A program made the position numbers and the translations under genes. Below, piece by piece: positions 48,404 through 55,137 of a stretch of 64,000 nt of DNA. The notes below the pieces were generated by a model. That model was not told where the DNA came from. It was given only the letters and a program-made list of their open reading frames with translations, and did no database searches. This DNA is from JAXLVB01 sp046329195 (GTDB taxonomy: Bacteria; Bacteroidota; Bacteroidia; Cytophagales; Spirosomataceae), in assembly GCA_046329195.1 (NCBI GenBank), contig JAXLVB010000002.1, forward strand, positions 1,054,001 through 1,118,000, given 5' to 3'. Position 1 is the first letter of the stretch. Each line of letters opens with the position of its first letter.

Positions 48404-48868
48404 TCATTTTGAGCCAGATGCCCTGGCCTTGCGCCGATGATACACCCTGCGTAGGTAGTTGAGGGTCTCTATGGCTTCGGCTTCGGTTTGGTAAAGGCCG
48501 TCGGCAATCATCCTTTTGATAGCCTCCTTGGGCCACTCAATAGGCTCCGGCAGCTTACCAAGCCCCATAGCCTTCGATTTACTTGTTTTCATCACATAAC
48601 AGGTTTTAATGATTACAAACTTCCTTTTTAGTATCACGGGTATTTTGGCCACTCCGCCACTAAACTCATAGTAGCCTATATAGCCCGACTTGGTGCTGAC
48701 CACCTCGGCCTTGGCCAAGTATTGTTGTGCCTTTAGGTGCAGCAACGGATGCAAACTTGGCTCTTCGTAATGCACTTCGGCTAAGTGTTGGGCATATTGG
48801 CCCGTCCACAGTATCGGCTTGCGCTGTTTTCTAACCACCACAAACCCACTTTCTAAATTTTCTACCAT
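48404..48868 (-). CDS. Unknown protein paired with the DUF5618 gene
   Basis: A 154-residue protein without signal or TM. The N-terminal part is beta-rich (GFVVVRKQRKPILWTGQ; GVAKIPVILKRKFVIIKTCYV), the C-terminus helical and basic (ALETLNYL-like repeats EAIETLNYLRRVYHRRKAR). I do not recognise a family with certainty. It is the first gene of the leftward block (with DUF5618 and XRE) and starts 155 nt from the divergent rightward operon. Confidence 0.55.
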   Translation of the reverse strand: MVENLESGFVVVRKQRKPILWTGQYAQHLAEVHYEEPSLHPLLHLKAQQYLAKAEVVSTKSGYIGYYEFSGGVAKIPVILKRKFVIIKTCYVMKTSKSKAMGLGKLPEPIEWPKEAIKRMIADGLYQTEAEAIETLNYLRRVYHRRKARASGSK

Positions 48869-48901
48869 TTTTAAAAGATTGATTTTCAGGAATTTACAAA
48901 T

Positions 48902-48927
48902 AAAAATATTTATTTAAGAATATTTTT
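48902..48927. promoter_or_regulatory. Candidate operator between the divergent blocks
   Basis: AAAAATATT (48902-48910) and AATATTTTT (48919-48927) form a perfect 9-bp inverted repeat with an 8-nt centre in the 155-nt AT-rich region between the leftward repressor block and the rightward operon. TATAATGTTTG (48932 onward) follows and is close to a TAnnTTTG -7 element for the rightward operon. Binding of the XRE protein here is inference. Confidence 0.45.
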
Positions 48928-49023
48928 ATTCTATAATGTTTGTTTTTTATTCTTTAAAGATATAATATTGTCAAGATTTTAACACAGGAATTACACTTAC
49001 AACACACAAATAAACAAAATAGT

Positions 49024-49275
49024 ATGCAAATAAGTGCAAGAGTAACAAAAAAATATAGAGAGTTACCAAACATTGAGCGGCGAGAGCTTCGTCGTCGGTT
49101 TGCAGAAGAAATAGGGCTATCCGCCGAAACCATGCGTAAATACTTGATGGATGGCAACCATTGCGCCCCTACCGTGGGCGGCTGGTTGGTTCAGCACATT
49201 ACCGAGCGGTGGAGTGCCTGCTTTGAGAATCAAGAAGTAGAATCAGAATTGGAGGAAGAAACCCAAACGGTTTAA
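49024..49275 (+). CDS. Small DNA-binding-like protein, first gene of the rightward operon
   Basis: An 83-residue protein, basic first half (TKKYRELPNIERRELRRRF), then AEEIGLSAETMRKYLMDGNH, which fits a helix-turn-helix, and an acidic tail (ESELEEETQTV). It holds the place of a Cro/excisionase in a phage early operon. A later gene at 49936 has the same N-terminal layout, so the two may be paralogues. Exact function unknown. Confidence 0.6.
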   Translation: MQISARVTKKYRELPNIERRELRRRFAEEIGLSAETMRKYLMDGNHCAPTVGGWLVQHITERWSACFENQEVESELEEETQTV

Positions 49276-49279
49276 ATGG

Positions 49280-49498
49280 ATGATAAAAGTAGAATTGATT
49301 TACACGTTCGCAACCAGAAATCAAAAGGTCGAAGTCATCGAAGTTGATGACGACGGTTTGTTGAGCGAAGCAAACTTTAGGGCATTACTTTCTATTCCAT
49401 CCGATACGGTTAAGATTTCAATTTGTGTGTTGAGTGAAGCAGAAAATACTGCATTGCCAATATGGATTACAGCCTGTGATGGTAAACTGTATTGTTAA
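49280..49498 (+). CDS. Small unknown protein
   Basis: A 72-residue beta-rich protein (KVELIYTFATRNQKVEVIEVDD; VKISICVLSEAENTALPIWITA). It starts 4 nt after the preceding gene and converges with the HNH gene, overlapping it by 4 nt. No family recognised. Confidence 0.5.
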   Translation: MIKVELIYTFATRNQKVEVIEVDDDGLLSEANFRALLSIPSDTVKISICVLSEAENTALPIWITACDGKLYC

Positions 49499-49758
49499 GA
49501 TTTGTAAGGGTATTTATTTCCTTTTTGTCGGTTTTTGTGCCAATAAGTAGGAGCTAAATTATTTAGATGGTCAGTTCCGCCTTTGCTCACTGGTTTGAGG
49601 TGGTCTATTTCCCAGCCCATTGGGGTTTGTTTGCCATAACTTGATTTGAAAATAATATTTCCATATCGGTCTTGGCGATACAAATTGGGATTTTTACCAG
49701 CAACAACATTGCCTTTTTCCCAAACTTTATTAAGTAAATCAGTAGAGTAAGAAGCCAT
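49495..49758 (-). CDS. HNH endonuclease
   Basis: An 87-residue nuclease with the HNH core GWEIDHLKPVSKGGTDHLNN followed by LAPTYWHKNRQKGN. The DH, N and HKNRQKG parts correspond to the metal-binding and catalytic His/Asn positions. It is inserted on the minus strand inside an otherwise rightward gene block, so it may be a later acquisition or a homing-like nuclease. Small free-standing HNH proteins are common in phages. Confidence 0.82.
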   Translation of the reverse strand: MASYSTDLLNKVWEKGNVVAGKNPNLYRQDRYGNIIFKSSYGKQTPMGWEIDHLKPVSKGGTDHLNNLAPTYWHKNRQKGNKYPYKS

Positions 49759-49935
49759 AAGATAATAGGGGTGAGTAAGTTAAAGATTGGTTTAGCAACA
49801 CAAACTTAACCCAAAGCCCCTAAAAATAAAAATCCGTCGGGTACGCCGTAAGCCTTGAGGCAAGGTTGCGTTGGGGTGGGTAGGTAGGATGGCGGCCACC
49901 TGCCTAACCCCAGCAAAGCATAATCCAATACGCCA

Positions 49936-50157
49936 ATGACACCACAAGTACAGCAGCACTATAAACGCTTGTCACCCACGCAGCAAAAACGCTTATCCGA
50001 ACGCTTCACGAGCGTGTTTGGGTACAATGAGCAGATTTTTAAGGAAGTGGTTGGGGGACGATTTCGTAATGAGCTAATGAACAGTTGGACTACCTACGCA
50101 ATTTTAGAAACACCGCTAAACGCACAACCCCATGATGAAGCTACAAATAGCTATTGA
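49936..50157 (+). CDS. Small helical protein related to the 49024 gene product
   Basis: A 73-residue protein. The start VQQHYKRLSPTQQKRLSERF and FGYNEQIFKEVVGGRF follow the same pattern as the 49024 protein (Y, L, R-rich helix, RF, then a G-turn and K-x-V/Y). It could be a second DNA-binding protein of the element. Its 3' end overlaps the next gene by 26 nt. Confidence 0.5.
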   Translation: MTPQVQQHYKRLSPTQQKRLSERFTSVFGYNEQIFKEVVGGRFRNELMNSWTTYAILETPLNAQPHDEATNSY

Positions 50158-50383
50158 GCTACTACTAACCCCCAACCCCGATGGCGGCGTAACCGTCCAG
50201 CTAACCGACCACCGAGCCGATAGCTTCCATACAGGCAAAATTCACAGTAAAGTGATGGAGGAAAAGCTCAACGAGTTGCACGGGCAATTCAGCAACCTTC
50301 TCCTGCCCTACATAGGCGGCACAACCACCACCCACACCAGCGTACACGTTAGCGTAAACCCCTCTAAAAATACAAAACGATGA
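50132..50383 (+). CDS. Small unknown protein
   Basis: An 83-residue soluble protein (AIELLLTPNPDGGVTVQLTDH; MEEKLNELHGQFSNLLLPYI) with a Thr/Ser-rich end. It overlaps the preceding gene by 26 nt and the next one by 4 nt (ATGA), so it belongs to one compact operon. No family recognised. Confidence 0.5.
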   Translation: MMKLQIAIELLLTPNPDGGVTVQLTDHRADSFHTGKIHSKVMEEKLNELHGQFSNLLLPYIGGTTTTHTSVHVSVNPSKNTKR

Positions 50384-50538
50384 ACTCCAACTTTGGCCTC
50401 CTGCTTTTTTGTGCCTTGTGCTTTTTGTTAGCGGCTTTGGCAACCTATATAGATATGCGCTACAACCTTTCGGACGATGACACCGACACCAACGACGACC
50501 GCACACAAGCACTTGAACAACCCAAAAACGCTGCTTAA
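50380..50538 (+). CDS. Small single-pass membrane peptide
   Basis: A 52-residue protein with one TM (FGLLLFCALCFLLAALATYI) and a strongly acidic tail (SDDDTDTNDDRTQALEQ). Its ATG overlaps the TGA of the preceding gene (ATGA). Tiny TM proteins like this are frequent in membrane-containing tailless phages and in lysis cassettes; no direct evidence decides. Confidence 0.5.
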   Translation: MNSNFGLLLFCALCFLLAALATYIDMRYNLSDDDTDTNDDRTQALEQPKNAA

Positions 50539-50539
50539 A

Positions 50540-50647
50540 ATGGTTTACGCTCAAATCGTCCTATTGATTCTGTTAGTCATTTTGGCTATCGTCTTAATTA
50601 TCCTGAACAACCATAACAACAACAACACTCCTTACGGCCATGCCTAA
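50540..50647 (+). CDS. Tiny single-pass membrane peptide
   Basis: A 35-residue peptide that is almost entirely one TM helix (AQIVLLILLVILAIVLIIL) with an Asn-rich tail. It follows the preceding gene by 1 nt and overlaps the next gene by 8 nt, so its placement in the operon supports it being real. Confidence 0.45.
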   Translation: MVYAQIVLLILLVILAIVLIILNNHNNNNTPYGHA

Positions 50648-50924
50648 CGAATTTGAATTTGGAGCTTTGCCCACACACTTGGGTAACAACACCCCAGCCG
50701 CTACTACCACTGTGCCAGCTTCGGAAACCAACACGCCCGTAGTCACAACACCAACATCCGTAGCCGAAATTCTGCCAGATGCCACGTTGCAAGTCTATTT
50801 TGCCAAGGCAACGGGGGGTTACTTCGGGGAAGTCCGAACACCAACCAACCTAACAGTAGTGATTGGCCGCACGTGGGAAGGATTCGTTAACCAAATCGAA
50901 AAACTTATTAGGACCAATGGATAA
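50640..50924 (+). CDS. Unknown Thr-rich protein
   Basis: A 94-residue protein. The N-terminal half is a disordered Thr/Pro/Ala linker (NNTPAATTTVPASETNTPVV), the C-terminal half a folded part (LQVYFAKATGGYFGEVRTP; EGFVNQIEKLIRTNG). It overlaps both neighbours by 8 nt, as is typical of phage operons. No family recognised. Confidence 0.45.
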   Translation: MPNEFEFGALPTHLGNNTPAATTTVPASETNTPVVTTPTSVAEILPDATLQVYFAKATGGYFGEVRTPTNLTVVIGRTWEGFVNQIEKLIRTNG

Positions 50925-51105
50925 GGCCAAAAAAGACCGCATTGCGTTGTTGTATCGCCGAATAGGTGAGCTTCAAGACCTTCGCAAAAAGCTATTAGAA
51001 GGCCAGTCGTTTTTTGAACAGCGTATTGTGCATATCAATACCAACATTAAAGCCTACCAGTCGGAATTGAACGAACTTACAGTACAAACAAGGGAAGCGC
51101 ATTAG
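50917..51105 (+). CDS. Small coiled-coil protein
   Basis: A 62-residue protein, start at 50917 (MDKAKKDRIALLYRRIGELQD), almost wholly a charged coiled coil (LRKKLLEGQSFFEQRI; LNELTVQTREAH). It overlaps the preceding gene by 8 nt. A stable hairpin follows 15 nt downstream. Confidence 0.5.
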   Translation: MDKAKKDRIALLYRRIGELQDLRKKLLEGQSFFEQRIVHINTNIKAYQSELNELTVQTREAH

Positions 51106-51119
51106 CGTATATTAGATAA

Positions 51120-51140
51120 GGCCGTCGCATTGCGGCGGCC
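51120..51140 (+). terminator. GC-rich hairpin inside the operon
   Basis: GGCCGTCGC (51120-51128) pairs with GCGGCGGCC (51132-51140) with one U-G wobble and a 3-nt loop. ATTATTT follows, so it may be a weak terminator or mRNA processing stem; it lies directly before the next small gene. Confidence 0.55.
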
Positions 51141-51152
51141 ATTATTTGAACC

Positions 51153-51323
51153 ATGAAAGAATTTTACATCAACTTAGTCAACAGCCTTAACGATTCTCGT
51201 TGCGCTTTTCACTATGCAAGAGTGATGGGCTACCAAGACAATCACCAAGAAATCCAACGGCTCAAACGCCGAATAGTGCATTTAAACCTATTGTTACACA
51301 GTTCTGTCATTTACCTGAACTAA
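51153..51323 (+). CDS. Small unknown helical protein
   Basis: A 56-residue protein (MKEFYINLVNSLNDSRCAFH; HQEIQRLKRRIVHLNLLLHS) that looks like two helices. It ends 1 nt before the SSB-like gene and therefore is probably cotranscribed. No family recognised. Confidence 0.4.
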   Translation: MKEFYINLVNSLNDSRCAFHYARVMGYQDNHQEIQRLKRRIVHLNLLLHSSVIYLN

Positions 51324-51324
51324 C

Positions 51325-51705
51325 ATGGAAAATAACCCCATTTGGGGCGAAATAGCCCCTTTCACCAAAGTGTTCCCCAAAAAAGCCGCTGATGGACGGG
51401 TGTACGTTTTCTTTCAGTTTGTGAGTAATACCTACAAAGTACCCTCCAAGCGCAGCCCAAACAAGCTCATCAACTTTCGAGCCGATTGCTACGCCACAGG
51501 TGGAGCATGGCAAGCCCTCAAAGCCAAAGAGCTTTATGCAGGCCGTAGGGTGAGTATTGTAGGAGACCTTGACGAACGTTTAGGCAAGGAGGCGTTTCGA
51601 GTTGATGTGTTGGACTATGAAAACCTGAACAAGTTTCTCCAGCCCAATCAACAAGACGAATTTCATCCTCAGTATGGCTTTGCAAACCACGAACTTGAAT
51701 TTTAA
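51325..51705 (+). CDS. OB-fold protein, putative single-stranded DNA-binding protein
   Basis: A 126-residue protein with an OB-fold pattern: GRVYVFFQFVSN, NFRADCYATGGAWQALKAKEL (the SSB-like W-K core), GRRVSIVGDLDERLG and FRVDVLDYENL. The acidic DDDIPF-type tail of bacterial SSB is missing (ends NHELEF), so it would not bind host SSB partners in the normal way. It most probably coats ssDNA in the element's replication. Confidence 0.65.
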   Translation: MENNPIWGEIAPFTKVFPKKAADGRVYVFFQFVSNTYKVPSKRSPNKLINFRADCYATGGAWQALKAKELYAGRRVSIVGDLDERLGKEAFRVDVLDYENLNKFLQPNQQDEFHPQYGFANHELEF

Positions 51706-51715
51706 TTTTTGTAAA

Positions 51716-51868
51716 ATGGACGTATTAACCAATATAGTAGAGTGCCCTTACTGTTCGTCAGATGACTTTGATGTAGTTCTTAACTATTATGATGAGGAAG
51801 AGAATATAGACTGTACTGTCTATATGTGTAATAATTGTTGTTCTCAGTTTGCAAAGGAATTTGATTAA
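51716..51868 (+). CDS. Small zinc-ribbon protein
   Basis: A 50-residue acidic protein with C10-P-Y-C13 and C38-N-N-C41, a four-cysteine zinc ribbon. It begins 10 nt after the SSB-like gene. Such small zinc ribbons in phages may be transcription or replication factors; the exact role is unknown. Confidence 0.55.
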   Translation: MDVLTNIVECPYCSSDDFDVVLNYYDEEENIDCTVYMCNNCCSQFAKEFD

Positions 51869-51881
51869 ACCTGAAAGCCAA

Positions 51882-52094
51882 ATGAAAATGAAATCTAAAG
51901 ACCTTTCACCAGAAGTAAGGGAAATTATTGGAGATTGTGCATACCGGTTAAACCAAATAGCAAATATGTATAATTTAACGTGTATGTCAGTAAAACTCAT
52001 TGACCCAAATAGTAATCATTGGGTTCATCTTAGTTTTTGGAATCAATCTCATTCTACAACAAGAATCAATCGTCTTGATGACTATTCTGAGTAA
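51882..52094 (+). CDS. Small unknown protein
   Basis: A 70-residue protein from the ATG at 51882 (MKMKSKDLSPEVREIIGDCA), helical at first and beta-rich after (CMSVKLIDPNSNHWVHLSFW). It follows the zinc-ribbon gene by 13 nt. No family recognised. Confidence 0.45.
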   Translation: MKMKSKDLSPEVREIIGDCAYRLNQIANMYNLTCMSVKLIDPNSNHWVHLSFWNQSHSTTRINRLDDYSE

Positions 52095-52117
52095 CTTAAA
52101 ATAAATCTTATTTACCC

Positions 52118-52312
52118 ATGAAAGACCGAATCCTTTGGCTTATTGGAATCCTTGAAATCCAGCTACTCATTTCCGTAGCGATGTACTCTTTGTGCCTTTT
52201 GGGGTTGGTTCCGGAGGTGGTGTATTATCACTACTCCATCATCCGCAATGGTCTGTTTTTGTTGCAACTATTGCTCCTGATGGGGCTAACCCGTAAGTTT
52301 TTGGAACAATAA
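52118..52312 (+). CDS. Small two-TM membrane protein
   Basis: A 64-residue protein with two hydrophobic helices (ILWLIGILEIQLLISVAMYS; NGLFLLQLLLLMGL) and a basic C-terminus. A membrane protein of the element, possibly of virion membrane or holin type; this is inference from size and layout. It is the last gene before the folded element at 52392. Confidence 0.5.
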   Translation: MKDRILWLIGILEIQLLISVAMYSLCLLGLVPEVVYYHYSIIRNGLFLLQLLLLMGLTRKFLEQ

Positions 52313-52391
52313 CCCAAAAAATCACCGCATTTATTTGTATTTATCAAAATGAACGCTACATTTGCCCTTGCCAAATCTTATTCAGTTCATA

Positions 52392-52568
52392 GGGAAGCCC
52401 AAAGCTCCCCTGCAAATAGTTGTCAGGGTTTTTTTGTGCCTTCTCAGCAGAGTAGCGTCGTTACCAACGATAAAGGAACGGTGCTGCACCCCCTACCATA
52501 CGTTGTAATGGCGTATGGAAACCCTATGGACATAGGATTTGGCTACGGGACGGGCAGCACCGTTTTTT
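52392..52568 (+). ncRNA. Multi-stem structured element, candidate ncRNA or ssDNA origin
   Basis: Several perfect stems follow each other. AACGGTGCTGC (52477-52487) pairs with GCAGCACCGTT (52554-52564) over 11 bp. Inside it are CCATACG/CGTATGG (52496-52502 with 52512-52518) and CCTATG/CATAGG (52523-52528 with 52531-52536), giving a three-way junction. Before it are TCGTT/AACGA (52458-52462 with 52466-52470) and GGGAAGC/GCTCCC (52392-52398 with 52404-52409, one bulge). The outer stem ends in a T6 run (52563-52568), like an intrinsic terminator. A regulatory RNA, a replication signal or a packaging signal are the options. Wide open frames across it are not coding in my view. Confidence 0.5.
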
Positions 52569-52592
52569 GTTGCCCAAAACAGCCAAAAATCA

Positions 52593-52838
52593 ATGTCCAT
52601 GTACCAGTACCCATCTTCACAAACACGGCCCAGCGTGGTCGGTGTTGTTCAGCAATTCACCCAGCACTACACCCTTCAAGAAGCAAGCAATTGCTTAGAG
52701 GAGATGTTTGGGGTTATCGTAGAGTCGTTTTTGATGGAGCAAGCACCGCCGCCCAAGCGGTTGATGTTCTACCAAACGCATCGGTTGTGCGTCAAGCTGT
52801 TAGAGATTTTGGCTTGCGAGCTTCCAGAAGTTGCCTAA
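52593..52838 (+). CDS. Small unknown protein after the structured element
   Basis: An 81-residue protein (ATGs at 52593 and 52599 are both possible). Helical middle: VVGVVQQFTQHYTLQEASNC, LEEMFGVIVESFLMEQ, and LCVKLLEILACELPEV at the end. It begins 25 nt after the T-run of the structured element. No family recognised. Another frame is open over the same interval but lacks an initiation context and is treated as chance. Confidence 0.5.
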   Translation: MSMYQYPSSQTRPSVVGVVQQFTQHYTLQEASNCLEEMFGVIVESFLMEQAPPPKRLMFYQTHRLCVKLLEILACELPEVA

Positions 52839-52849
52839 CGGGCGTTGCT

Positions 52850-52874
52850 CCCTCTCAGGGGCAGCCCGAGAGGG
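52850..52874 (+). terminator. Hairpin before the nuclease-like gene
   Basis: CCCTCTC (52850-52856) pairs perfectly with GAGAGGG (52868-52874) over an 11-nt loop; GGGCGTTTTAG follows. A weak terminator or processing stem between two small genes. Confidence 0.45.
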
Positions 52875-52927
52875 GGCGTTTTAGTAGTAAAATTGCTAAC
52901 TTGCTCATTACTAAACCCTCAATCACC

Positions 52928-53359
52928 ATGCGTAACTACCACGACAAGCAAGGCTTAGGCGACTTGCCCGCCGAGAAATTTACCCAATCTAAAATGGGGT
53001 TATCTATTGTGATGCACTATTTAAGCCAACATCGCAAGTATGAAGCTATGGTTCGGCAAACCATCAACCCCGACGACCTAAACGCCCTGCAACCTGACGT
53101 AATCTTTTACCGCAAAGACCCCAATCACAAATGGGGCATAGGCAAGGCTATTGTAGTCGTGGAGATAGAAGACCACAAAGTGTTTAAAAACTGCCAAGCC
53201 CAATGCCAAAAGCACCTGAGCCAAAACCCTGAGTTACTGGAGGCGTTTGCTTACAACTTTGACAAAAAGCAATGGTTTCGATACACGCAAGGGCAAGAAA
53301 AGCCCGTTCGCACGTCGTTTTCAGAAGTATTGAACCTATACCTCAAAAACCTGAAATAA
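52928..53359 (+). CDS. Uma2/PD-(D/E)XK-like protein, copy A
   Basis: A 143-residue protein. PD at 56-57 (LQPDVIFYRK) and E79/E81 (AIVVVEIED) are arranged as in the core of PD-(D/E)XK/Uma2-type nucleases, although the usual Lys after E-x is replaced by Asp (ExED), so activity is uncertain. The product is about 81% identical (116 of 143 by my count) to the protein at 57680-58111. The start MRNYHDKQGLGDLPAEK is identical in both, confirming the ATG at 52928. A terminator follows at 53515. Confidence 0.6.
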   Translation: MRNYHDKQGLGDLPAEKFTQSKMGLSIVMHYLSQHRKYEAMVRQTINPDDLNALQPDVIFYRKDPNHKWGIGKAIVVVEIEDHKVFKNCQAQCQKHLSQNPELLEAFAYNFDKKQWFRYTQGQEKPVRTSFSEVLNLYLKNLK

Positions 53360-53514
53360 AGAAATTGCCTTTGATGGTATCAATCACCTAAGAAAGAATA
53401 GTAAGTTAAATACAAAGTAAGTACCTAAATCAACCAGTCAAGAGACAGCGCACCTCTAACTGACCATATCATCCACTCAAAAAACTGAGCCACAGGCTTG
53501 GGTGGGAAAACTAC

Positions 53515-53534
53515 GCCCCAACGGGCTTTTTTTT
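53515..53534 (+). terminator. Rho-independent terminator
   Basis: GCCC (53515-53518), CAAC loop, GGGC (53523-53526), then T8 (53527-53534). It closes the first rightward block after the nuclease-like gene and isolates the iteron region. Confidence 0.7.
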
Positions 53535-53555
53535 GAGGCATTGTGCTTCAATCGA

Positions 53556-53640
53556 GATTAAATCTTATTCAGATTAAAACGATTAATGAGATTAATAAGA
53601 CAAACAGATTGAATCTTGTTTAATCTTCTTTAGCGATTAA
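53556..53640 (+). repeat. GATTAA iteron cluster, candidate replication origin
   Basis: Five direct copies of GATTAA start at 53556, 53572, 53581, 53590 and 53635, with a near copy (GATTGA) at 53607 and an inverted copy (TTAATC) at 53620. The 9-nt spacing in the middle and the AT-rich surroundings resemble iteron origins. The block lies in a 314-nt non-coding gap directly before the 248-residue protein gene, the usual place of a replication initiator. Confidence 0.5.
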
Positions 53641-53673
53641 AGCACGCACGAAAAATCCAAAAAACGAACTAAA

Positions 53674-54420
53674 ATGAACACCACACAGCAAGCACTTACC
53701 CGAAACAAGACATTGCCCAGCAACCCCGATTTGAGCTTGTTTAAGTACAAGTTGTTTTGGGGCCAGTTGTCCAATACCGAACAGCAACCAAAGATATTAT
53801 ACAGCTTTGACCGACAAAACGAACGGGAGTTGTTTAGGGCAGGGCTACCATTTGAACTAAGAAACAAATGGGTAGCGTTTCTTAACGCAATTCCTGATGA
53901 TGCCTATTCGCTCTTGGGGCTATCCTACCCTACTGTCATAGAGCAAGACAATACACATTGGTTGATAGAAATACTTATTGAGGATACACCCAGCAACCAA
54001 GAACACTTAAAAACATTGCTTAACAAGTATGCCCAAAGCCGTGAGATTGGTAACATAGCTTATGGTGTAGGTTTACGAATCAGAAAAATAAGCCCTATTT
54101 CTGTTCATGTTAGTAAGCTCCCTCGAATTGGTTATTCGCCCCGTTATCACCAAGACTATTTAGCTTTACAAGGCGGCGGCTCACTTACCCTAAACGGCCT
54201 AACGTATGTCAAGACTTGGTTTGACCGAAATTTCGCCAACAACCCCAACTTGTTGAAGATAGAAGTGTACGACAATCTCTGTTACCATCAAGACAATCAC
54301 ATGACCACATGGCACTACCGTAACCAGCCTCAAAACGCAGCATCCGATACTCAAACCAGTCGCCAACCTCGCACCCACTCAGGGGTCATTGGCGACTTAA
54401 TCCCCCAGTTTTTACAATAA
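53674..54420 (+). CDS. Unknown 248-residue protein, candidate replication initiator
   Basis: A soluble protein of 248 residues, the second-largest gene product of the element here. It has a mixed alpha/beta body (SLFKYKLFWGQLSNTEQQ; WLIEILIEDTPSNQEHLKTL; GYSPRYHQDYLALQGGGSLT) and a polar tail. I recognise no winged-helix or HUH motif with certainty. Its place after the GATTAA iterons and a terminator suggests its own promoter and a possible replication role, by position only. A 34-residue gene overlaps its stop. Confidence 0.55.
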   Translation: MNTTQQALTRNKTLPSNPDLSLFKYKLFWGQLSNTEQQPKILYSFDRQNERELFRAGLPFELRNKWVAFLNAIPDDAYSLLGLSYPTVIEQDNTHWLIEILIEDTPSNQEHLKTLLNKYAQSREIGNIAYGVGLRIRKISPISVHVSKLPRIGYSPRYHQDYLALQGGGSLTLNGLTYVKTWFDRNFANNPNLLKIEVYDNLCYHQDNHMTTWHYRNQPQNAASDTQTSRQPRTHSGVIGDLIPQFLQ

Positions 54421-54524
54421 TGGAAAAGCAAGCAAAAAAGCGACAATACAATTTGTGTTACAGATGCCGAAAAATGGGCATAAGCATAAATACAAGGCAA
54501 AAAAACAATTTTTTGGAACCATAA
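54420..54524 (+). CDS. Tiny Cys-containing basic peptide
   Basis: A 34-residue peptide (MEKQAKKRQYNLCYRCRKMG...) with a CxxC knuckle and a very basic start. The ATG overlaps the preceding stop by one base (TAATG), which supports translation. No family recognised. Confidence 0.35.
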   Translation: MEKQAKKRQYNLCYRCRKMGISINTRQKNNFLEP

Positions 54525-54604
54525 ACTGCAACCTCCCACTAACAAAAGTTTGATGGCATTACAAAACCAGTTTCATTTTAATTTACAGTTAACCTTATTC
54601 TAAC

Positions 54605-54790
54605 ATGGCCAACATGACTTATTGTAGGTTTGAAAATACTTACAACGACTTACGTGACTGTTTGGGTGCATTATCCGAAATAGAAATTGATGATTTAGTG
54701 GAAACAGAAAAAGAATACGCAAAAAAACTTATTCTGTTGTGCAAGGAAATTGCGGATTTCATGCCTAACAATTTTAGAAAAGACACATGA
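54605..54790 (+). CDS. Small acidic protein
   Basis: A 61-residue acidic protein (FENTYNDLRDCLGALSEIEI; ILLCKEIADFMPNNFRKDT). It resembles small helical phage proteins of unknown role. Its stop overlaps the next gene's ATG by 4 nt. Confidence 0.5.
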   Translation: MANMTYCRFENTYNDLRDCLGALSEIEIDDLVETEKEYAKKLILLCKEIADFMPNNFRKDT

Positions 54791-55089
54791 TAGCCTTACA
54801 GCTAAATGCCTACCAATACCATGCTTTGCAGTTGTTGATAGCGGAATTGACAACCGTTAATACAAAGCGAAATTTGGCCGTTTTGGTACTTACCGATAAA
54901 GCGTTTTGTCGTAAATTTTATGATCCGGTTCAGTTTGTTTTCGCAGAAAAGCGCATAACAAAACGGGTCAGCATTACAGTTGCTCAGGCCGTTGCCTTTG
55001 TTCAGGTTTGTACCTATCACATCATCGAAAATTCTCCAAAGGAGTATTTACAACAAGTATTTGAACAGATTCATCAACAGTTAGTATAA
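54787..55089 (+). CDS. Small unknown protein
   Basis: A 100-residue helical protein (YQYHALQLLIAELTTVNTKR; SITVAQAVAFVQVCTYHI; LQQVFEQIHQQLV). It is ATGA-coupled to the preceding gene. A short GTATAACGGTGAGCATTGGCG sequence lies after its stop, similar in type to the half-sites flanking the palindromes downstream. No family recognised. Confidence 0.5.
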   Translation: MIALQLNAYQYHALQLLIAELTTVNTKRNLAVLVLTDKAFCRKFYDPVQFVFAEKRITKRVSITVAQAVAFVQVCTYHIIENSPKEYLQQVFEQIHQQLV

Positions 55090-55137
55090 CGGTGAGCATT
55101 GGCGATGTTGGGGATTTTAAGCACAAAAATTAAATAG

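Noticed and set aside
50594..50792. Antisense Val/Gly-rich frames over the 50.6 kb genes
   Set aside because: Produced by the reverse of Asn/Thr/Pro-rich codons; no start context, and the + strand genes overlap in a regular operon.
52349..52927. A long open frame in line with the nuclease-like copy A, which would give a 336-residue protein
   Set aside because: The family's start MRNYHDKQGLGDLPAEK is identical in copy B, where no such extension exists. The upstream part has odd composition, crosses the folded element and overlaps the 52593 gene.
53556..53640. CRISPR array
   Set aside because: The repeated unit is only 6 nt and spacing varies between 9 and 28 nt; no cas genes are in the window.
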